Below are positions 8,008-17,481 of a DNA stretch of 64,000 nt, piece after piece (the stretch's first letter is position 1; each line of letters opens with the position of its first letter). The DNA lies in contig JAHJNL010000060.1 of the NCBI GenBank assembly GCA_018820855.1, positions 1-64,000 of the forward strand, given 5' to 3'. The notes below the pieces were generated by a model. The model did not search any database, was not told the origin of the DNA, and saw nothing but the letters and a program-made list of their open reading frames with translations. Position numbers and translations under genes: made by a program. Source of the DNA: Pseudomonadota bacterium. Lineage in GTDB: Bacteria; Desulfobacterota; Desulfobulbia; Desulfobulbales; Desulfocapsaceae.

Positions 8008-9036
8008 CATCTGTCCCTGGCAGTGAGCCTGATCCGGCGTCTTGAGATCTTCTGCCAGGGTATGACCTTTGGGCTTATCAAGGATAGTCTGTTTGATAAG
8101 CGCCCTAACCTCTTTGTCACTTCCGCCGCTGCGCAGGAGCGCCTTGAGGTCGGCCTCATGATCATGGAGCAGGCAGGCCCGGAGTGTCCCGGCAGAAGTC
8201 AGGCGCAAGCGGTTGCAGGTATCGCAGAAATGGTGACTGATAGGACTGATAAATCCGATCCTGCCCGTGGATCCGTCTGCAGCAGTAAGGGAATAGACCT
8301 TGGCAGGCCCATCCATCCGACAGCCCGGCAAGGCCTCCAGGGTTCCAACCGTTCCTATCATTTCTTTTAATTCAGTTGACGAAATGTAATAGCGTTTATC
8401 CCAGGTGCTGTTTTTACCCACCGGCATAAATTCTATGAAACGCACCTGATATGGCTTCTTCAGGGCAAGCCGTGCAAAATCCGTAAACTCATCATCGTTG
8501 ATCCCTTTCATGGCCACCACATTGAGTTTTATCTCAAAACCCAATTTCACAGCCGTTTCAATTCCATCCCATACCTGCTCAAAAAGGTCCGCTCCCGTAA
8601 TTTCTTTAAAACGCTCGGGCCGCATGGTATCAAGGGATATATTCAATTTCCGGATTCCTGCCTCAAACAGGCCAACTGCCTTTTCCTTGAGAAGCACCCC
8701 GTTTGTGGTCAGACGAATCTCTTCCAAACCCTGGATCTTTGATAAAGCTGTAATGAAATCCATCACCCCGCGCCGTACCAGGGGTTCGCCGCCGGTAAGA
8801 CGCAGCTTATTCATGCCCATGTCAACAACCACTTTGATCACACGCAGCAGTTCTTCATAAGTGAGCAGGTCACTATGCTGCAGGATCTTCAAGCCCTCTT
8901 CCCGATCCTCCGGCATGCAATAGATACAACGCAGATTACAACGATCGGTGAGAGAGAGCCGCAGATAGGAGATTGTGCGGGAAAACATATCTACCAACTC
9001 ATTATTTTTTTGTGTGGCTTTCATTTGTTTATTCAT
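7990..9036 (-). CDS. moaA: GTP 3',8-cyclase (molybdenum cofactor biosynthesis)
   Basis: The 348-residue radical-SAM enzyme has the N-terminal CNLRCIYCM motif (Cys33, Cys37, Cys40) after SYLRLSLTDR. The TNGVLL and LNISLDT segments and the C-terminal second cluster motif HHFCDTCNRLRLTSAG with ACLL are also present. It ends in GG, the dipeptide that MoaA needs for activity with MoaC. The enzyme starts molybdopterin synthesis from GTP, needed for molybdo- or tungsto-enzymes such as formate dehydrogenases. No other moa gene is next to it. It converges on pheA with an 18-base overlap of coding ends. Confidence 0.95.
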   Translation of the reverse strand: MNKQMKATQKNNELVDMFSRTISYLRLSLTDRCNLRCIYCMPEDREEGLKILQHSDLLTYEELLRVIKVVVDMGMNKLRLTGGEPLVRRGVMDFITALSKIQGLEEIRLTTNGVLLKEKAVGLFEAGIRKLNISLDTMRPERFKEITGADLFEQVWDGIETAVKLGFEIKLNVVAMKGINDDEFTDFARLALKKPYQVRFIEFMPVGKNSTWDKRYYISSTELKEMIGTVGTLEALPGCRMDGPAKVYSLTAADGSTGRIGFISPISHHFCDTCNRLRLTSAGTLRACLLHDHEADLKALLRSGGSDKEVRALIKQTILDKPKGHTLAEDLKTPDQAHCQGQMSRIGG

Positions 9037-9050
9037 TGTCAGATCCAGTT

Positions 9051-9152
9051 TTATTTCTTCCCCGGAGTCACCAAGGTTACAAAGTTTACCATTTTTCCGT
9101 CCTCAACACTCAACGAATAAGCCCCATTGACTTTCCGGGAGAGGGCTTTTAT
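9051..9152 (-). other. Possible 33-residue ORF with an AUA in start position
   Basis: Just upstream of moaA an open frame reads KALSRKVNGAYSLSVEDG and ends TLVTPGKK before TAA at 9051-9053. An AGGAGG lies five bases before an ATA codon (9152-9150), and no standard start exists at that place. The peptide looks protein-like, but the start codon is abnormal. It may be a broken gene end or a leader peptide. This is a weak call. Confidence 0.25.
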
Positions 9153-9280
9153 AGTGGCCTCCTCTTACTCTGATTACTCCTTTTCTGCCAGCAGTTATTT
9201 GGTTATCCCGACAGGCACCACAGATCAGGAGCCAAGGACCAAAACAAAGCGAAATAAAGACATTCTGAAGAGAAACAGTA

Positions 9281-10285
9281 ATGCTAACCCTTGGAATTGA
9301 AAGCTCCTGCGATGATACGGCTGCGGCGGTCCTGAAAGACGATTTCACTCTGCTCTCAAGCGTTCTCACCAGCCAGGACAAGATCCATACCCGTTTTGGC
9401 GGGGTGGTCCCCGAACTTGCCTCGAGAAGTCACCTGCAATCCATTGTCCCGGTTGTCAACGAGGCATTACAACGGGCTGCAGTCACTCTGAAAGATATTG
9501 ATCTCATTGCTGTTACCCAGGGACCTGGCCTCATTGGTTCACTCCTGGTCGGCTTTTCCTACGCCAAGGCACTTTCTTATGTACACAAAACTCCCTGTGT
9601 GGGGGTTGATCACATGGCAGGCCATATCCTCTCAATTTTCCTGGAAGAAAAACAGCCGTCCTTCCCCTTTATCGCTCTGGTGGTCTCAGGAGGAACCAGC
9701 TCCACCTACCTGGTCAAGGATTTCACCACCTTTACCCTACTCGGCAGAACCCGGGACGATGCGGCCGGAGAGGCATTTGATAAGGTTGCAAAACTCCTGG
9801 GATTTTCTTACCCCGGAGGCCCGATTGTCTCCGGCCAGGCAGCCTCCGGAAAAAAGGATGCTATTAGCTTTCCCCGGTCCTGGCTGGAAAAAGGCTCCCT
9901 GGACTTCAGCTTTTCCGGACTTAAAACTGCTGTTCTCAACTATTGTAATACAGAGAAACAAAAAAACAATTCCCTTAACCTCCCTGATGTCTGTGCCTCG
10001 TTTCAGGAAGCAGTGGTGGAAGTACTGGTGGAAAAAACACTCATGGCAGCCCGACAGCAGGGAGTTGATACCATTGTCATGGGAGGAGGAGTCTCTTCCA
10101 ATCCCCGCTTAAGAGAGGTCATGGAAAAACGTTGCAGAGATGAACAGAAACAGTTCTTTACCCCCAGACCAGCCTACTGTACTGACAATGGAGCCATGAT
10201 AGCTCTCGCTGGCGTTCAGGCCCATCGCCTAGCCCATATTTTTTCCTATGACCATGATGTCTATTGCCGTTCCATACTTTCCTGA
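9281..10285 (+). CDS. tsaD: tRNA N6-threonylcarbamoyladenosine transferase subunit
   Basis: The 334-residue protein has the TsaD/Kae1 features: IESSCDDTA near the N terminus, ASRSHLQ, the metal-binding HMAGH (His111, His115), VVSGGTSS, DDAAGEAFDK, FSFSGLKTA and CTDNGAMIA. TsaD transfers threonylcarbamoyl from its adenylate to A37 of ANN-decoding tRNAs together with TsaB and TsaE, which are not in the window. The gene leads a plus-strand run tsaD-DUF2062-DUF2062-rsmA-adh. It is divergent from moaA with a 244-base gap. The start at 9281 gives the usual family length. Confidence 0.95.
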   Translation: MLTLGIESSCDDTAAAVLKDDFTLLSSVLTSQDKIHTRFGGVVPELASRSHLQSIVPVVNEALQRAAVTLKDIDLIAVTQGPGLIGSLLVGFSYAKALSYVHKTPCVGVDHMAGHILSIFLEEKQPSFPFIALVVSGGTSSTYLVKDFTTFTLLGRTRDDAAGEAFDKVAKLLGFSYPGGPIVSGQAASGKKDAISFPRSWLEKGSLDFSFSGLKTAVLNYCNTEKQKNNSLNLPDVCASFQEAVVEVLVEKTLMAARQQGVDTIVMGGGVSSNPRLREVMEKRCRDEQKQFFTPRPAYCTDNGAMIALAGVQAHRLAHIFSYDHDVYCRSILS

Positions 10286-10296
10286 CAGCCAAGCCC

Positions 10297-10797
10297 ATGA
10301 ATCTGAAACGTACCAGCCGCTATTATTATCTGAAATTCGTCAGACTGAAAGGTGATCCCCAATCCCTTGCGGGGGGGACTGCCATCGGCACCTTTTTCGG
10401 TATTACTCCCATCATCCCCTTTCACACCCTGATCAACCTGATTGTCACATTTCTCACTCGAACTTCCACCATAGCCGCTCTGCTAGCCAGCCTCATTGTC
10501 TGTAATCCTTTTACCTATGTCCCCCAGTACTATCTTTCCACGGTCATCGGCAATTTTATAACACCCTACAACCTCAACTGGGAACGAATCAAGAGTGTGC
10601 TTGACATCCTCCTTGCCAAACCAGGATTTATGGAATCGCTGCAGGCAGTGAGTAATCTTGGCTATGAAGCTGTCATTGTCCTCCTCGTGGGAGGATCAGT
10701 CCTTGCCCTGCCGTTTACTCTGATCAGTTATTTCTTCTCTCTCCGGCTCTTCATCAAAATCCGGGAAAAGAGAAGAGAGCGACATGTCCTCAACTGA
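10297..10797 (+). CDS. DUF2062 membrane protein, first of a tandem pair
   Basis: The 166-residue protein carries the DUF2062 pattern FVRLKGDPQSLAGGTAIG followed by hydrophobic segments (about 35-60, 62-85 and 125-150) and a basic tail KIREKRRERH. An upstream ATG at 10264 is open, but the start at 10297 is chosen because MNLKRTSRYYYLKFVRLKGD aligns with the start of the next gene. DUF2062 proteins are inner-membrane proteins of unknown function. The gene begins 12 bases after tsaD and is followed by a paralogue after a 139-base gap that holds nothing evident. Confidence 0.82.
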   Translation: MNLKRTSRYYYLKFVRLKGDPQSLAGGTAIGTFFGITPIIPFHTLINLIVTFLTRTSTIAALLASLIVCNPFTYVPQYYLSTVIGNFITPYNLNWERIKSVLDILLAKPGFMESLQAVSNLGYEAVIVLLVGGSVLALPFTLISYFFSLRLFIKIREKRRERHVLN

Positions 10798-10936
10798 TTT
10801 GCGCGTTTTGGAAAAACCCATGAAGGAAACGATGACGGAAACAATTTTCATCTTCCATATTCTTCTTCAATATGTCTTAGTAATAATAGCGACTGCTTAC
10901 TATCACCAACACAAACATATTGTTGCGCACTACTGA

Positions 10937-11449
10937 ATGAACCTGACGCGGCTCAAAAAATATTATTATCTTCGATTTGTTCGAATTAAAGGTGATCCTG
11001 AAGCTATTGCCTGGGGAAGCTTTATCGGCGCCCTAATCGGGACCATGCCGGTAATGCCATTTCACACCATAGGAATTATCGCGGTATGCTTTCTCACCCG
11101 AACCTCTGCCATGGCCGGTCTTTTTGCCAGCCTTGTAATCAGTAATCCTCTGTCCTACATTCCCATCTATTACTTCTGCATGGTCATTGGTAATTTCCTG
11201 ACTCCATACGATATCACCTGGGCCAAAATCAGCTCCGTCCTTTATCCCATTATTTCCGGTCAGGGATTCAAGGAATCTGTGACAATGCTGGCCAACCTGG
11301 GATCCGAAGTCATCATCGTCATGCTTACGGGGGGGATCGTTATTGCCCTGCCCACAGCTATTATCTGGTATTTTTTCACCCTGCGTCTATTCATCAAAAT
11401 CAGAAAAAAACGCAGGGAAAAGCATATTCTACGGCAGAAAAAAAAGTAA
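10937..11449 (+). CDS. DUF2062 membrane protein, second of a tandem pair
   Basis: The 170-residue product aligns end to end with the preceding gene: YYYLRFVRIKGDP, FLTRTS, a conserved VIGNFLTPY, and FTLRLFIKIRKKRREKH at the C terminus. By eye roughly half the residues are identical, so the two arose by tandem duplication. It has the same three or four hydrophobic segments and a lysine-rich tail. Function is unknown; a role in the envelope is inferred from the membrane segments. rsmA starts 30 bases downstream. Confidence 0.85.
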   Translation: MNLTRLKKYYYLRFVRIKGDPEAIAWGSFIGALIGTMPVMPFHTIGIIAVCFLTRTSAMAGLFASLVISNPLSYIPIYYFCMVIGNFLTPYDITWAKISSVLYPIISGQGFKESVTMLANLGSEVIIVMLTGGIVIALPTAIIWYFFTLRLFIKIRKKRREKHILRQKKK

Positions 11450-11479
11450 CCTCCCCATTCTGCCAGGACCTATTCCATC

Positions 11480-12367
11480 ATGACTCGTTACAGTGAAACC
11501 AGAAAATCTCTTCAAGAAGAGCATCTTGCGCCAAAAAAACAATTAGGCCAGAACTTCTTAGTCCACAAATCCACGGCCGAGGCGGTGGCCAGTTGCGGCA
11601 AAATCAGTCCTGAAGATATCATTATTGAAGTAGGAGTTGGTCTCGGGGCCCTGACCCAGCCCATTGCCGAACAGGCCAGTCAGGTCATCGGCCTGGAAGT
11701 TGACAGCGGACTGGTCCGTTTTCATCAGGAAAAGAAAGACCTTCCTGACAATGTTATCCTGCTCCACCAGGATATTCTCAAGGCCGACTTTGATGAGCTC
11801 TTTCGTTTGAGCCAGGGAAAACTGAAGATCATGGCCAACCTCCCTTACTCCATTTCCAATCCTTTCCTGTTCAAACTCATTGAGCACCAGGAAAAAATGG
11901 ACTGGGCCACAGTCATGCTCCAGAAAGAGGTGGCGGATCGATTAACGGCCCACCCCGGAACCAAACAGTACGGCATCCCCACGGTGCTGCTCAAGAGCTG
12001 TGCCACGGTAAAAAAACTGCTTACCTTGAAACCGGCAGAATTCCACCCCCGTCCCAAGATCGATTCCGTTGTGGTACGTATTGAATTCAACCACAACAAG
12101 CCGGAACAGGAAGCCTCTGCCGCCTATGATCCCGCCCTCTTTCAACAGATTGTGCGTGCAGCGTTCAGCCAGAGAAGAAAGACCCTGCTCAACACCCTCA
12201 CTGCCTCCGGTTTTTTCCGGGAAGCTGCTGCAGGGGACAAGGCAGCCACGAAGGAACTCACCAGGGATGCCATTGTCCGCGCAGGTCTTTCCCCCACCAC
12301 CCGGGCAGAAGTCCTGGATCTGGAACAATTCATCGAGCTGACCCGAGTCTTTTCCTCCTTGCTCTAG
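11480..12367 (+). CDS. rsmA: 16S rRNA (adenine1518/1519-N6) dimethyltransferase
   Basis: The 295-residue protein has the KsgA/RsmA motifs: KKQLGQNFL (about 19-27), the SAM-binding IIEVGVGLGALTQPI (48-62), the catalytic NLPYSIS (120-126) and the C-terminal AFSQRRKTLLN. It dimethylates two adjacent adenines near the 3' end of 16S rRNA during 30S maturation. It follows the DUF2062 pair closely and precedes an alcohol dehydrogenase by 34 bases, so the run is probably one transcript ending at the terminator at 13648. Confidence 0.95.
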   Translation: MTRYSETRKSLQEEHLAPKKQLGQNFLVHKSTAEAVASCGKISPEDIIIEVGVGLGALTQPIAEQASQVIGLEVDSGLVRFHQEKKDLPDNVILLHQDILKADFDELFRLSQGKLKIMANLPYSISNPFLFKLIEHQEKMDWATVMLQKEVADRLTAHPGTKQYGIPTVLLKSCATVKKLLTLKPAEFHPRPKIDSVVVRIEFNHNKPEQEASAAYDPALFQQIVRAAFSQRRKTLLNTLTASGFFREAAAGDKAATKELTRDAIVRAGLSPTTRAEVLDLEQFIELTRVFSSLL

Positions 12368-12401
12368 CATCTGTTCGCCACAACCTCACCCAAGGAGTCC
12401 C

Positions 12402-13565
12402 ATGCAGAATTTTGTTTTTCACAATCCCACCAAAATCCTTTTCGGCAGCAACACCATTCCCGCCATTGGCAAGGAAACAGTGTTATTCGGGACAAAGGTT
12501 CTCCTGGTATACGGCTCCGCTGCCATTAAGAAAAACGGAGTGTATGATCAGGTCCTGCAGTCACTTACTGCTGCAGGGGCAGAAATTACAGAACATTCCG
12601 GAGTCCTGTCCAATCCTGTCCTTTCCCACGTCAGGAAGGGCATACGACTGGCCAAAGAAAAAGGATGCCAGGTGATCTGTGCTGTGGGTGGAGGCTCTGT
12701 CATAGACGAGGCCAAGGCCATCTGTGCCGGGGCCACTGTGGAGCATGATGTCTGGAAGTTTTTCACCGGCAAGAAAAGCGTCAAGTCCCCCCTGCCCCTG
12801 ACCACGGTACTCACATTGGCTGCCTCGGGTTCGGAAATGAACTCGGGTATGGTCATCACCAACGATGAGACCAGTCAGAAATTCGGTTTTGCCAACAGAC
12901 ACCTCTATCCCAGGACCTCCATCCTCGATCCAAGGGCAACCTGCTCTGTTCCTGCCGACTACACAGCTTACGGTGCAGTGGATGCCGTGGCCCATGTCCT
13001 GGAATTCTATTTTACCACGGAAGATCCAGCCACTCCGGTCCAGGACCGGCTTATGGAGGGACTGGTGATGAATGCCATGGACAGCTGCAACCGGGTCCTG
13101 ACCGACCTTGACGACTACCAAGCCCGTGCAGACCTGATGTGGACTGCCACCCTGGCCTTAAACGGCCTCACCGGTGCCGGCCTGGGCAAAGTCGGCTTTC
13201 CCATGCACATGATCGAACACTCCCTGTCCGCCTTCTACAATGTACCCCACGGGGCAGGGCTTTCTGCTGTCATTCCCGGATGGCTGCGTTACCAGGCAAC
13301 ACAGCGGCCGGAACGTTTTGCCCAGTTCAGCGAACGCGTCTTTGACATCCGTGAGGGCAGCATTCAAAACAAGGCAGCAAAAGGTATCGAAGCCCTGACT
13401 GCCTGGTTTACACGGGTCAACAGCCCGACCACAATCACTGCCCTGGCTATTCCCAGCGAAGACATCCCCAAGATTGCTGAAAATGCCATTGCCCTGGCAA
13501 AGGTGTGGAGAATGGACAACTATGATACGACTCTGATAGAGGCGATCCTCCAAGACTGCCTGTAG
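12402..13565 (+). CDS. Iron-containing alcohol dehydrogenase (BDH type)
   Basis: The 387-residue protein belongs to the group III iron alcohol dehydrogenases. It begins with FHNPTKILFG, has the nucleotide-binding VGGGSVIDEAK (about 95-105) and shows metal ligands equivalent to Asp194, His198, His269 and His283 (GAVDAVAHVLE, MHMIEHSL, VPHGAG). These enzymes reduce aldehydes with NADH or NADPH; the butanol dehydrogenase/YqhD branch fits best. A role in fermentation or aldehyde detoxification is inferred. It is the last gene of the tsaD run and is followed by a strong terminator. Confidence 0.9.
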   Translation: MQNFVFHNPTKILFGSNTIPAIGKETVLFGTKVLLVYGSAAIKKNGVYDQVLQSLTAAGAEITEHSGVLSNPVLSHVRKGIRLAKEKGCQVICAVGGGSVIDEAKAICAGATVEHDVWKFFTGKKSVKSPLPLTTVLTLAASGSEMNSGMVITNDETSQKFGFANRHLYPRTSILDPRATCSVPADYTAYGAVDAVAHVLEFYFTTEDPATPVQDRLMEGLVMNAMDSCNRVLTDLDDYQARADLMWTATLALNGLTGAGLGKVGFPMHMIEHSLSAFYNVPHGAGLSAVIPGWLRYQATQRPERFAQFSERVFDIREGSIQNKAAKGIEALTAWFTRVNSPTTITALAIPSEDIPKIAENAIALAKVWRMDNYDTTLIEAILQDCL

Positions 13566-13647
13566 CCGGAGCCGGTTATTATCAGTAGTGCGTATTTGTT
13601 GCTAGCCACGGTTGTCAAAATCACCTGGCGTGAGCACATAAAACGAG

Positions 13648-13688
13648 AAAAGGGCAGGCCCACCAGAGGTGGCCTGCCCTTTTCTTTT
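13648..13688 (+). terminator. Intrinsic terminator after the alcohol dehydrogenase
   Basis: AAAAGGGCAGGCC and GGCCTGCCCTTTT pair around a short loop, with a small bulge, and the 3' side runs into TTTTCTTTT. It lies about 80 bases after the stop codon and could also serve the convergent small gene at 13722. Confidence 0.88.
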
Positions 13689-13721
13689 GGGCAACAATGA
13701 CAGATAGGTATATATGTCTGC

Positions 13722-13949
13722 TTAAGCCACAATAGCCTGCGGTTTGCAGACATTTTTTGCTTCCAGAGCTACCCTTCCGCAGCCGCCGCATACATATTTC
13801 ATTTCTGCCAATTTATCTTTGCAGACGTGTTTACTGTCCACTTCCGGTATTCCGCAAAAGCTGCACGATTCTTCTTTATCGTCACATGGCTTGCAGAGAT
13901 GGCCAGGAGCATCAGCTACTGCGCCGCATGTATTACACGAATAGGCCAT
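13722..13949 (-). CDS. Small Cys-rich protein with three zinc-ribbon-like repeats
   Basis: The 75 residues hold ten cysteines in three similar units: SCNTCG...GHLCKPC, SCSFCG...KHVC and VCGGCG...NVC. Each unit is CxxCG followed by ten or so residues and then (H/N)xC, a pattern typical of structural zinc or iron sites. It has a strong GGAGG site before the ATG at 13949. Function is unknown; nucleic-acid binding or metal handling are possible. It is followed upstream on the same strand by another small gene and converges on the alcohol dehydrogenase. Confidence 0.8.
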   Translation of the reverse strand: MAYSCNTCGAVADAPGHLCKPCDDKEESCSFCGIPEVDSKHVCKDKLAEMKYVCGGCGRVALEAKNVCKPQAIVA

Positions 13950-13976
13950 GAGAAACCTCCATTTTTATAAATCATC

Positions 13977-14013
13977 ACCTTGAAGCTGAAAAAGTTCCTT
14001 TCAACTTCAAGGT
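13977..14013. terminator. 15-bp stem-loop between the two small genes
   Basis: 13977-13991 pairs with 13999-14013 at 14 of 15 positions around a 7-base loop. It lies 20 bases beyond the stop of the gene at 14033. A T-tract is seen only on the plus side, so it may be a terminator or an mRNA-stabilising structure for the minus-strand gene. Confidence 0.5.
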
Positions 14014-14032
14014 GCATATTTTTAAATATCTG

Positions 14033-14200
14033 TTACCAGCGCTCGGTGCCGACAATTTCGTTTACATTCCGACAGTAGCAACGTTCCTCACTGGAAAGTT
14101 CGTCACCGTCTTTGAAATTTTTACGTACGGAGTCAAGTTCACAGACATACTCTTTTCCTTCTTTATCGCGTATCCAAATGAGATTGTCATATCCAGACAT
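14033..14200 (-). CDS. 55-residue protein of unknown function
   Basis: This short gene starts with ATG at 14200, five bases after GGAGG, and ends at TAA 14033-14035. The product (MSGYDNLIWIRDKEGKEYVC at the start, CYCRNVNEIVGTERW at the end) is acidic and soluble-looking. It has three cysteines, two of them as CYC, and no signal peptide. It precedes the Cys-rich gene at 13722 on the same strand, with a hairpin between. I do not recognise the family. The good ribosome site and coding character support the call despite the length. Confidence 0.72.
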   Translation of the reverse strand: MSGYDNLIWIRDKEGKEYVCELDSVRKNFKDGDELSSEERCYCRNVNEIVGTERW

Positions 14201-14483
14201 AATAACCTCCAATAGTTTTAGTTGAGGTAAAGAATTACCTTAATTAAACTATAAGTACCACAATGTGTCTGTCAAGGTTCGCGTTAAGAGGATTGAATAT
14301 GTAACGATGAGAGGTACAGAGCTATGATACAGATGAAATCTGTGTAAGAATACGTGTAATCAATCAGTTGGCTTCACAACCTTCGCATACTGATGTCACA
14401 ATAGAGCCAGAACACTGGAAACCAACCCCAGCCAAACATACCTATATATACGCTGAATCAGCAAGATCTACAGATATATTCAT

Positions 14484-14521
14484 AAAGGTGTTTAACGTCA
14501 TATTCGACGTTAAACACCTTT
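14484..14521 (-). terminator. Perfect 16-bp terminator hairpin of the chemoreceptor gene
   Basis: AAAGGTGTTTAACGTC at 14484-14499 and its exact complement at 14506-14521 enclose a 6-base loop directly after the stop of the gene at 14526. On the minus strand the stem ends in CCTTT followed by ATG, so the T-run is short. The rest of 14201-14483 shows no gene. Confidence 0.75.
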
Positions 14522-14525
14522 AGAA

Positions 14526-16697
14526 TTACACTCTGAACCGTCCGACAATCTCCTGTAGTTTATCCGACAACTCTGCCAGCTCCTCTGCCTTTTCGCTGAC
14601 CTGCCCTATGGATGTTGATACCTCCTGTACTGACTGGTTAACCTCGGCAATTTCGCTGGTAATCGTACCAATTACCACGGACCCTTGGCTGACATTGACA
14701 TTTACCTCCTGAATGCCCTGAGAGGTCTGATTGATATTATCAGCAATTTCCTGAGTTGTTGTTGCCTGGCCCTCCATCTCATCGGTAATCGAAGAAACGA
14801 TGTCACTGGCATCCTTGATAATATCCAGGATATTGCCTACTTCCGTCACTGTTTCGTCCGTGGCCATTTGGATGTTTGCGATCTGGTCCCTGACCATCTG
14901 TGTGGACTCGGCAGTCTGTTTAGCAAGCATTTTGATCTCCGTGGCCACGACAGCAAAACCCTTGCCTGACTCACCGGCTCTGGCGGCCTCGATAGTGGCA
15001 TTAAGAGCCAGCAGATTGATCTGTTCTGATATCTCGGATATGGCTTCTGTCACCTTACTGATCTCTTTTGCTCCCATTCCAAGTTTGCCTAATTTTTCGG
15101 AAACGTCACCTGCTTTTGCTAAAGCGGAACCGGAAACATTACGAGATTCTTCAGATTTCTTGGCTATCTCTCTGATGGTGATTGTCATATTTTCGGTGGA
15201 CGAAGCAACAATATTGACATTAGTAGCTGCCTGTTCGCAGGCAGAGGCCACGCTGGCCATGCTCACACTCATTTCTTCCGAGCCGGTAGCAACAGTCCTG
15301 GACCGTTCCGCCATGGATTTGGCAGAAGAGGTCATCTCTATGGCGATGCTGGAAAGAGAAGAAGAGGATGAATTAAGTGAACCGGCATCGAGTACAATTT
15401 CTTTTATCAACTCCTGTAGCTTGTCCATGAATAAATTGAACCAGGTCGCCATCTCTCCGACCTCATCTTCCCCTTTTACCTCAAGACGCTTGGTCAAATC
15501 GCCTTCTCCTTCGGCTATATCCTTGAGCATATCAACGGTACTGCGAATTGGGCGAGAGACACCTCCAGCTGCATACCATAATAGAAAGATAGCCAAAACA
15601 CTGATTCCCAGACCTGCCACAACCTGTAAGATGGTTGAGGCTCTCCCCGCCGCAGTGATCTCTTTATCGAGAGTAATTGCATCGGCAAGAACAGTTTCCT
15701 GATTGATCCGAATCATCACTGACCAGGGCTTTCCTGTACGGCCCAGTTCAATAGGTGCAAAAACTTCAAACTGATCGGTCTTGGAATTGAGAGCCGCCTC
15801 ACTTTTCCCACTCTGAATGTCCTGCAGGTATTGCTCCCAGTCCCCGTCAATAATAGTTTTAAAGTGCTTTCCTATCAGATCCGGTTTCTCGCTATGGGCA
15901 ACGATCAGCCCCACGTTACTGACTATGATCACTTCACCTTGTCCTTCGAAAAGTTCCCCATCCACACTTTTTGACAAGTCCTGAACAAAATCGAGGTTAT
16001 AGTCGGTTCCAGCCACACCATAGAATCTGCCGTTGTCCAGAATGGGAACAGAGATCGTCGTGAGCCACACCTGTTTTCCCTGCACGATATAAGGAAACGG
16101 GTCCAGTACGCTTTCCTTGTGATTTTCTCTGGGACCAATATACCAGCCACCCTTGAGAACACCATTGGGGTGACGATCCATGGTGTCGTACTCGACCAGG
16201 GGCTGAACCGCTATGTTACCTCTCTCATCCCGGTTCCAATATGGAGTGAAACGGCCGGTCAAAATATTATTGCCGTTTTTCCCGGTTTTGAAGGAAGAGT
16301 CTTGACCGTCAAGTGCATCCGGTTCCCAGCAGGAATAGGTGCCATTAAAATTCGGATTGTCTTTCAATACTTTCAGCAGGATGGCATTAATCTGATTCCG
16401 CCCCAACTCAAGCCCCCCATTATCCTCGGCTTTTGATACCATAAAAGTGTCTGCCATGGTCCTGGCTGCATCAAGTGCTACGACAAAATCGACCGCAATT
16501 TTTCCTGCATAATGACTGGCGAGGTTTTTCAGGCCGTCCAGCGATCTCATTTCTATAAGTCCGGAGACCCTCTCATTCACGAGCTTCTGGGTTGATCTGG
16601 CGGAGTACAGACTGTATCCCACCAGGACAGATGCTGTAAATACAAGACAGGCCCCTGCAATTGCTGATATTTTTGTTCTAACCGACTTGAATTTCAT
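14526..16697 (-). CDS. Methyl-accepting chemotaxis protein with a periplasmic Cache domain
   Basis: The 723-residue protein has an N-terminal membrane anchor (about 10-30) and a large periplasmic double-Cache domain (about 45-340), with the [15 protein letters not shown] type of segment near 225. A second membrane segment (about 355-377), a HAMP domain and a long coiled-coil signalling domain follow. The signalling hairpin tip reads [18 protein letters not shown], the core that binds CheA and CheW. There is no C-terminal NWETF-like tether for CheR. No other chemotaxis gene is in the window, so it is an orphan receptor. The ligand is unknown; Cache domains commonly bind amino or organic acids. 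Confidence 0.95.
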   Translation of the reverse strand: MKFKSVRTKISAIAGACLVFTASVLVGYSLYSARSTQKLVNERVSGLIEMRSLDGLKNLASHYAGKIAVDFVVALDAARTMADTFMVSKAEDNGGLELGRNQINAILLKVLKDNPNFNGTYSCWEPDALDGQDSSFKTGKNGNNILTGRFTPYWNRDERGNIAVQPLVEYDTMDRHPNGVLKGGWYIGPRENHKESVLDPFPYIVQGKQVWLTTISVPILDNGRFYGVAGTDYNLDFVQDLSKSVDGELFEGQGEVIIVSNVGLIVAHSEKPDLIGKHFKTIIDGDWEQYLQDIQSGKSEAALNSKTDQFEVFAPIELGRTGKPWSVMIRINQETVLADAITLDKEITAAGRASTILQVVAGLGISVLAIFLLWYAAGGVSRPIRSTVDMLKDIAEGEGDLTKRLEVKGEDEVGEMATWFNLFMDKLQELIKEIVLDAGSLNSSSSSLSSIAIEMTSSAKSMAERSRTVATGSEEMSVSMASVASACEQAATNVNIVASSTENMTITIREIAKKSEESRNVSGSALAKAGDVSEKLGKLGMGAKEISKVTEAISEISEQINLLALNATIEAARAGESGKGFAVVATEIKMLAKQTAESTQMVRDQIANIQMATDETVTEVGNILDIIKDASDIVSSITDEMEGQATTTQEIADNINQTSQGIQEVNVNVSQGSVVIGTITSEIAEVNQSVQEVSTSIGQVSEKAEELAELSDKLQEIVGRFRV

Positions 16698-17481
16698 TTT
16701 TTTTACCTTTATTCAATGATTCTGGTTAATCTTAACAAGATTATGGATGTGGTAATGATTGCACCATAAGCCTCAGTACGGAGATACTCTCCTTCCTCTT
16801 CTGACCATCCTCTCCTTTTCAACAGATATCCCACTTATTGCACAATCACTTGTCCAGGCAGTGAGGTGATACAACCATGTACTTTTTTACCCAAAACAAT
16901 CCTGATCTCTTTTTTTGGGTTATTCTGATTTTTCTGTTCCTTAACTAATATTACAAAATTACTTAACGTCATTAAGCAAATAACATGCCACTACACGATA
17001 TTCAATAATTTCAAATTATTACACCATTGTCCGTTTGTGGTGGCATGGACAAGATGACCCACTATGGTACTTGTTCAACCAGAAAATCCCCTTTCCCCAG
17101 GAAAATACGTGATAAAAAGTATCAGATACCAGCTGGTTGGGTTGAGTGAGTCAAAAGGAAACAGACAGGAGACGACACGAGGCAAGATGTTGTTTGTCGG
17201 GAGTAAGGCTTTGATTTCGGAAAATTGAACAGTGGGTCAGGTGAGTAACCTGTCAAGAAATGAGTGAGTTGCTTTAAATTTTGCAATTCTTTTTCTGGAA
17301 AGAGGGTCAGACAAGATTCTTGAGGTAACTTCCGAAGACTTAAAAAATTATTTCCATAGCACCTGCCAACATTTCCCGCTATATTACATCAATCAAAAAG
17401 CTCCTCCTTATGGCAAGGCGTATCCGTACCTGATTCGCCTCGATGTCAATGCGTTGAACCTCTCTTTTTCGGCCAATAACT
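16698..17481. other. 784-base gene-free region
   Basis: Between the chemoreceptor and the SulP gene I see no convincing ORF, RNA structure or repeat. The left third is AT-rich and probably holds the chemoreceptor promoter. The rest looks neutral and may hold SulP regulation that cannot be recognised by eye. Confidence 0.4.

Noticed and set aside
9037-9280. Molybdenum-cofactor riboswitch before moaA
   Set aside because: The leader lacks the recognisable Moco RNA core by eye, and part of it looks like a short coding frame.
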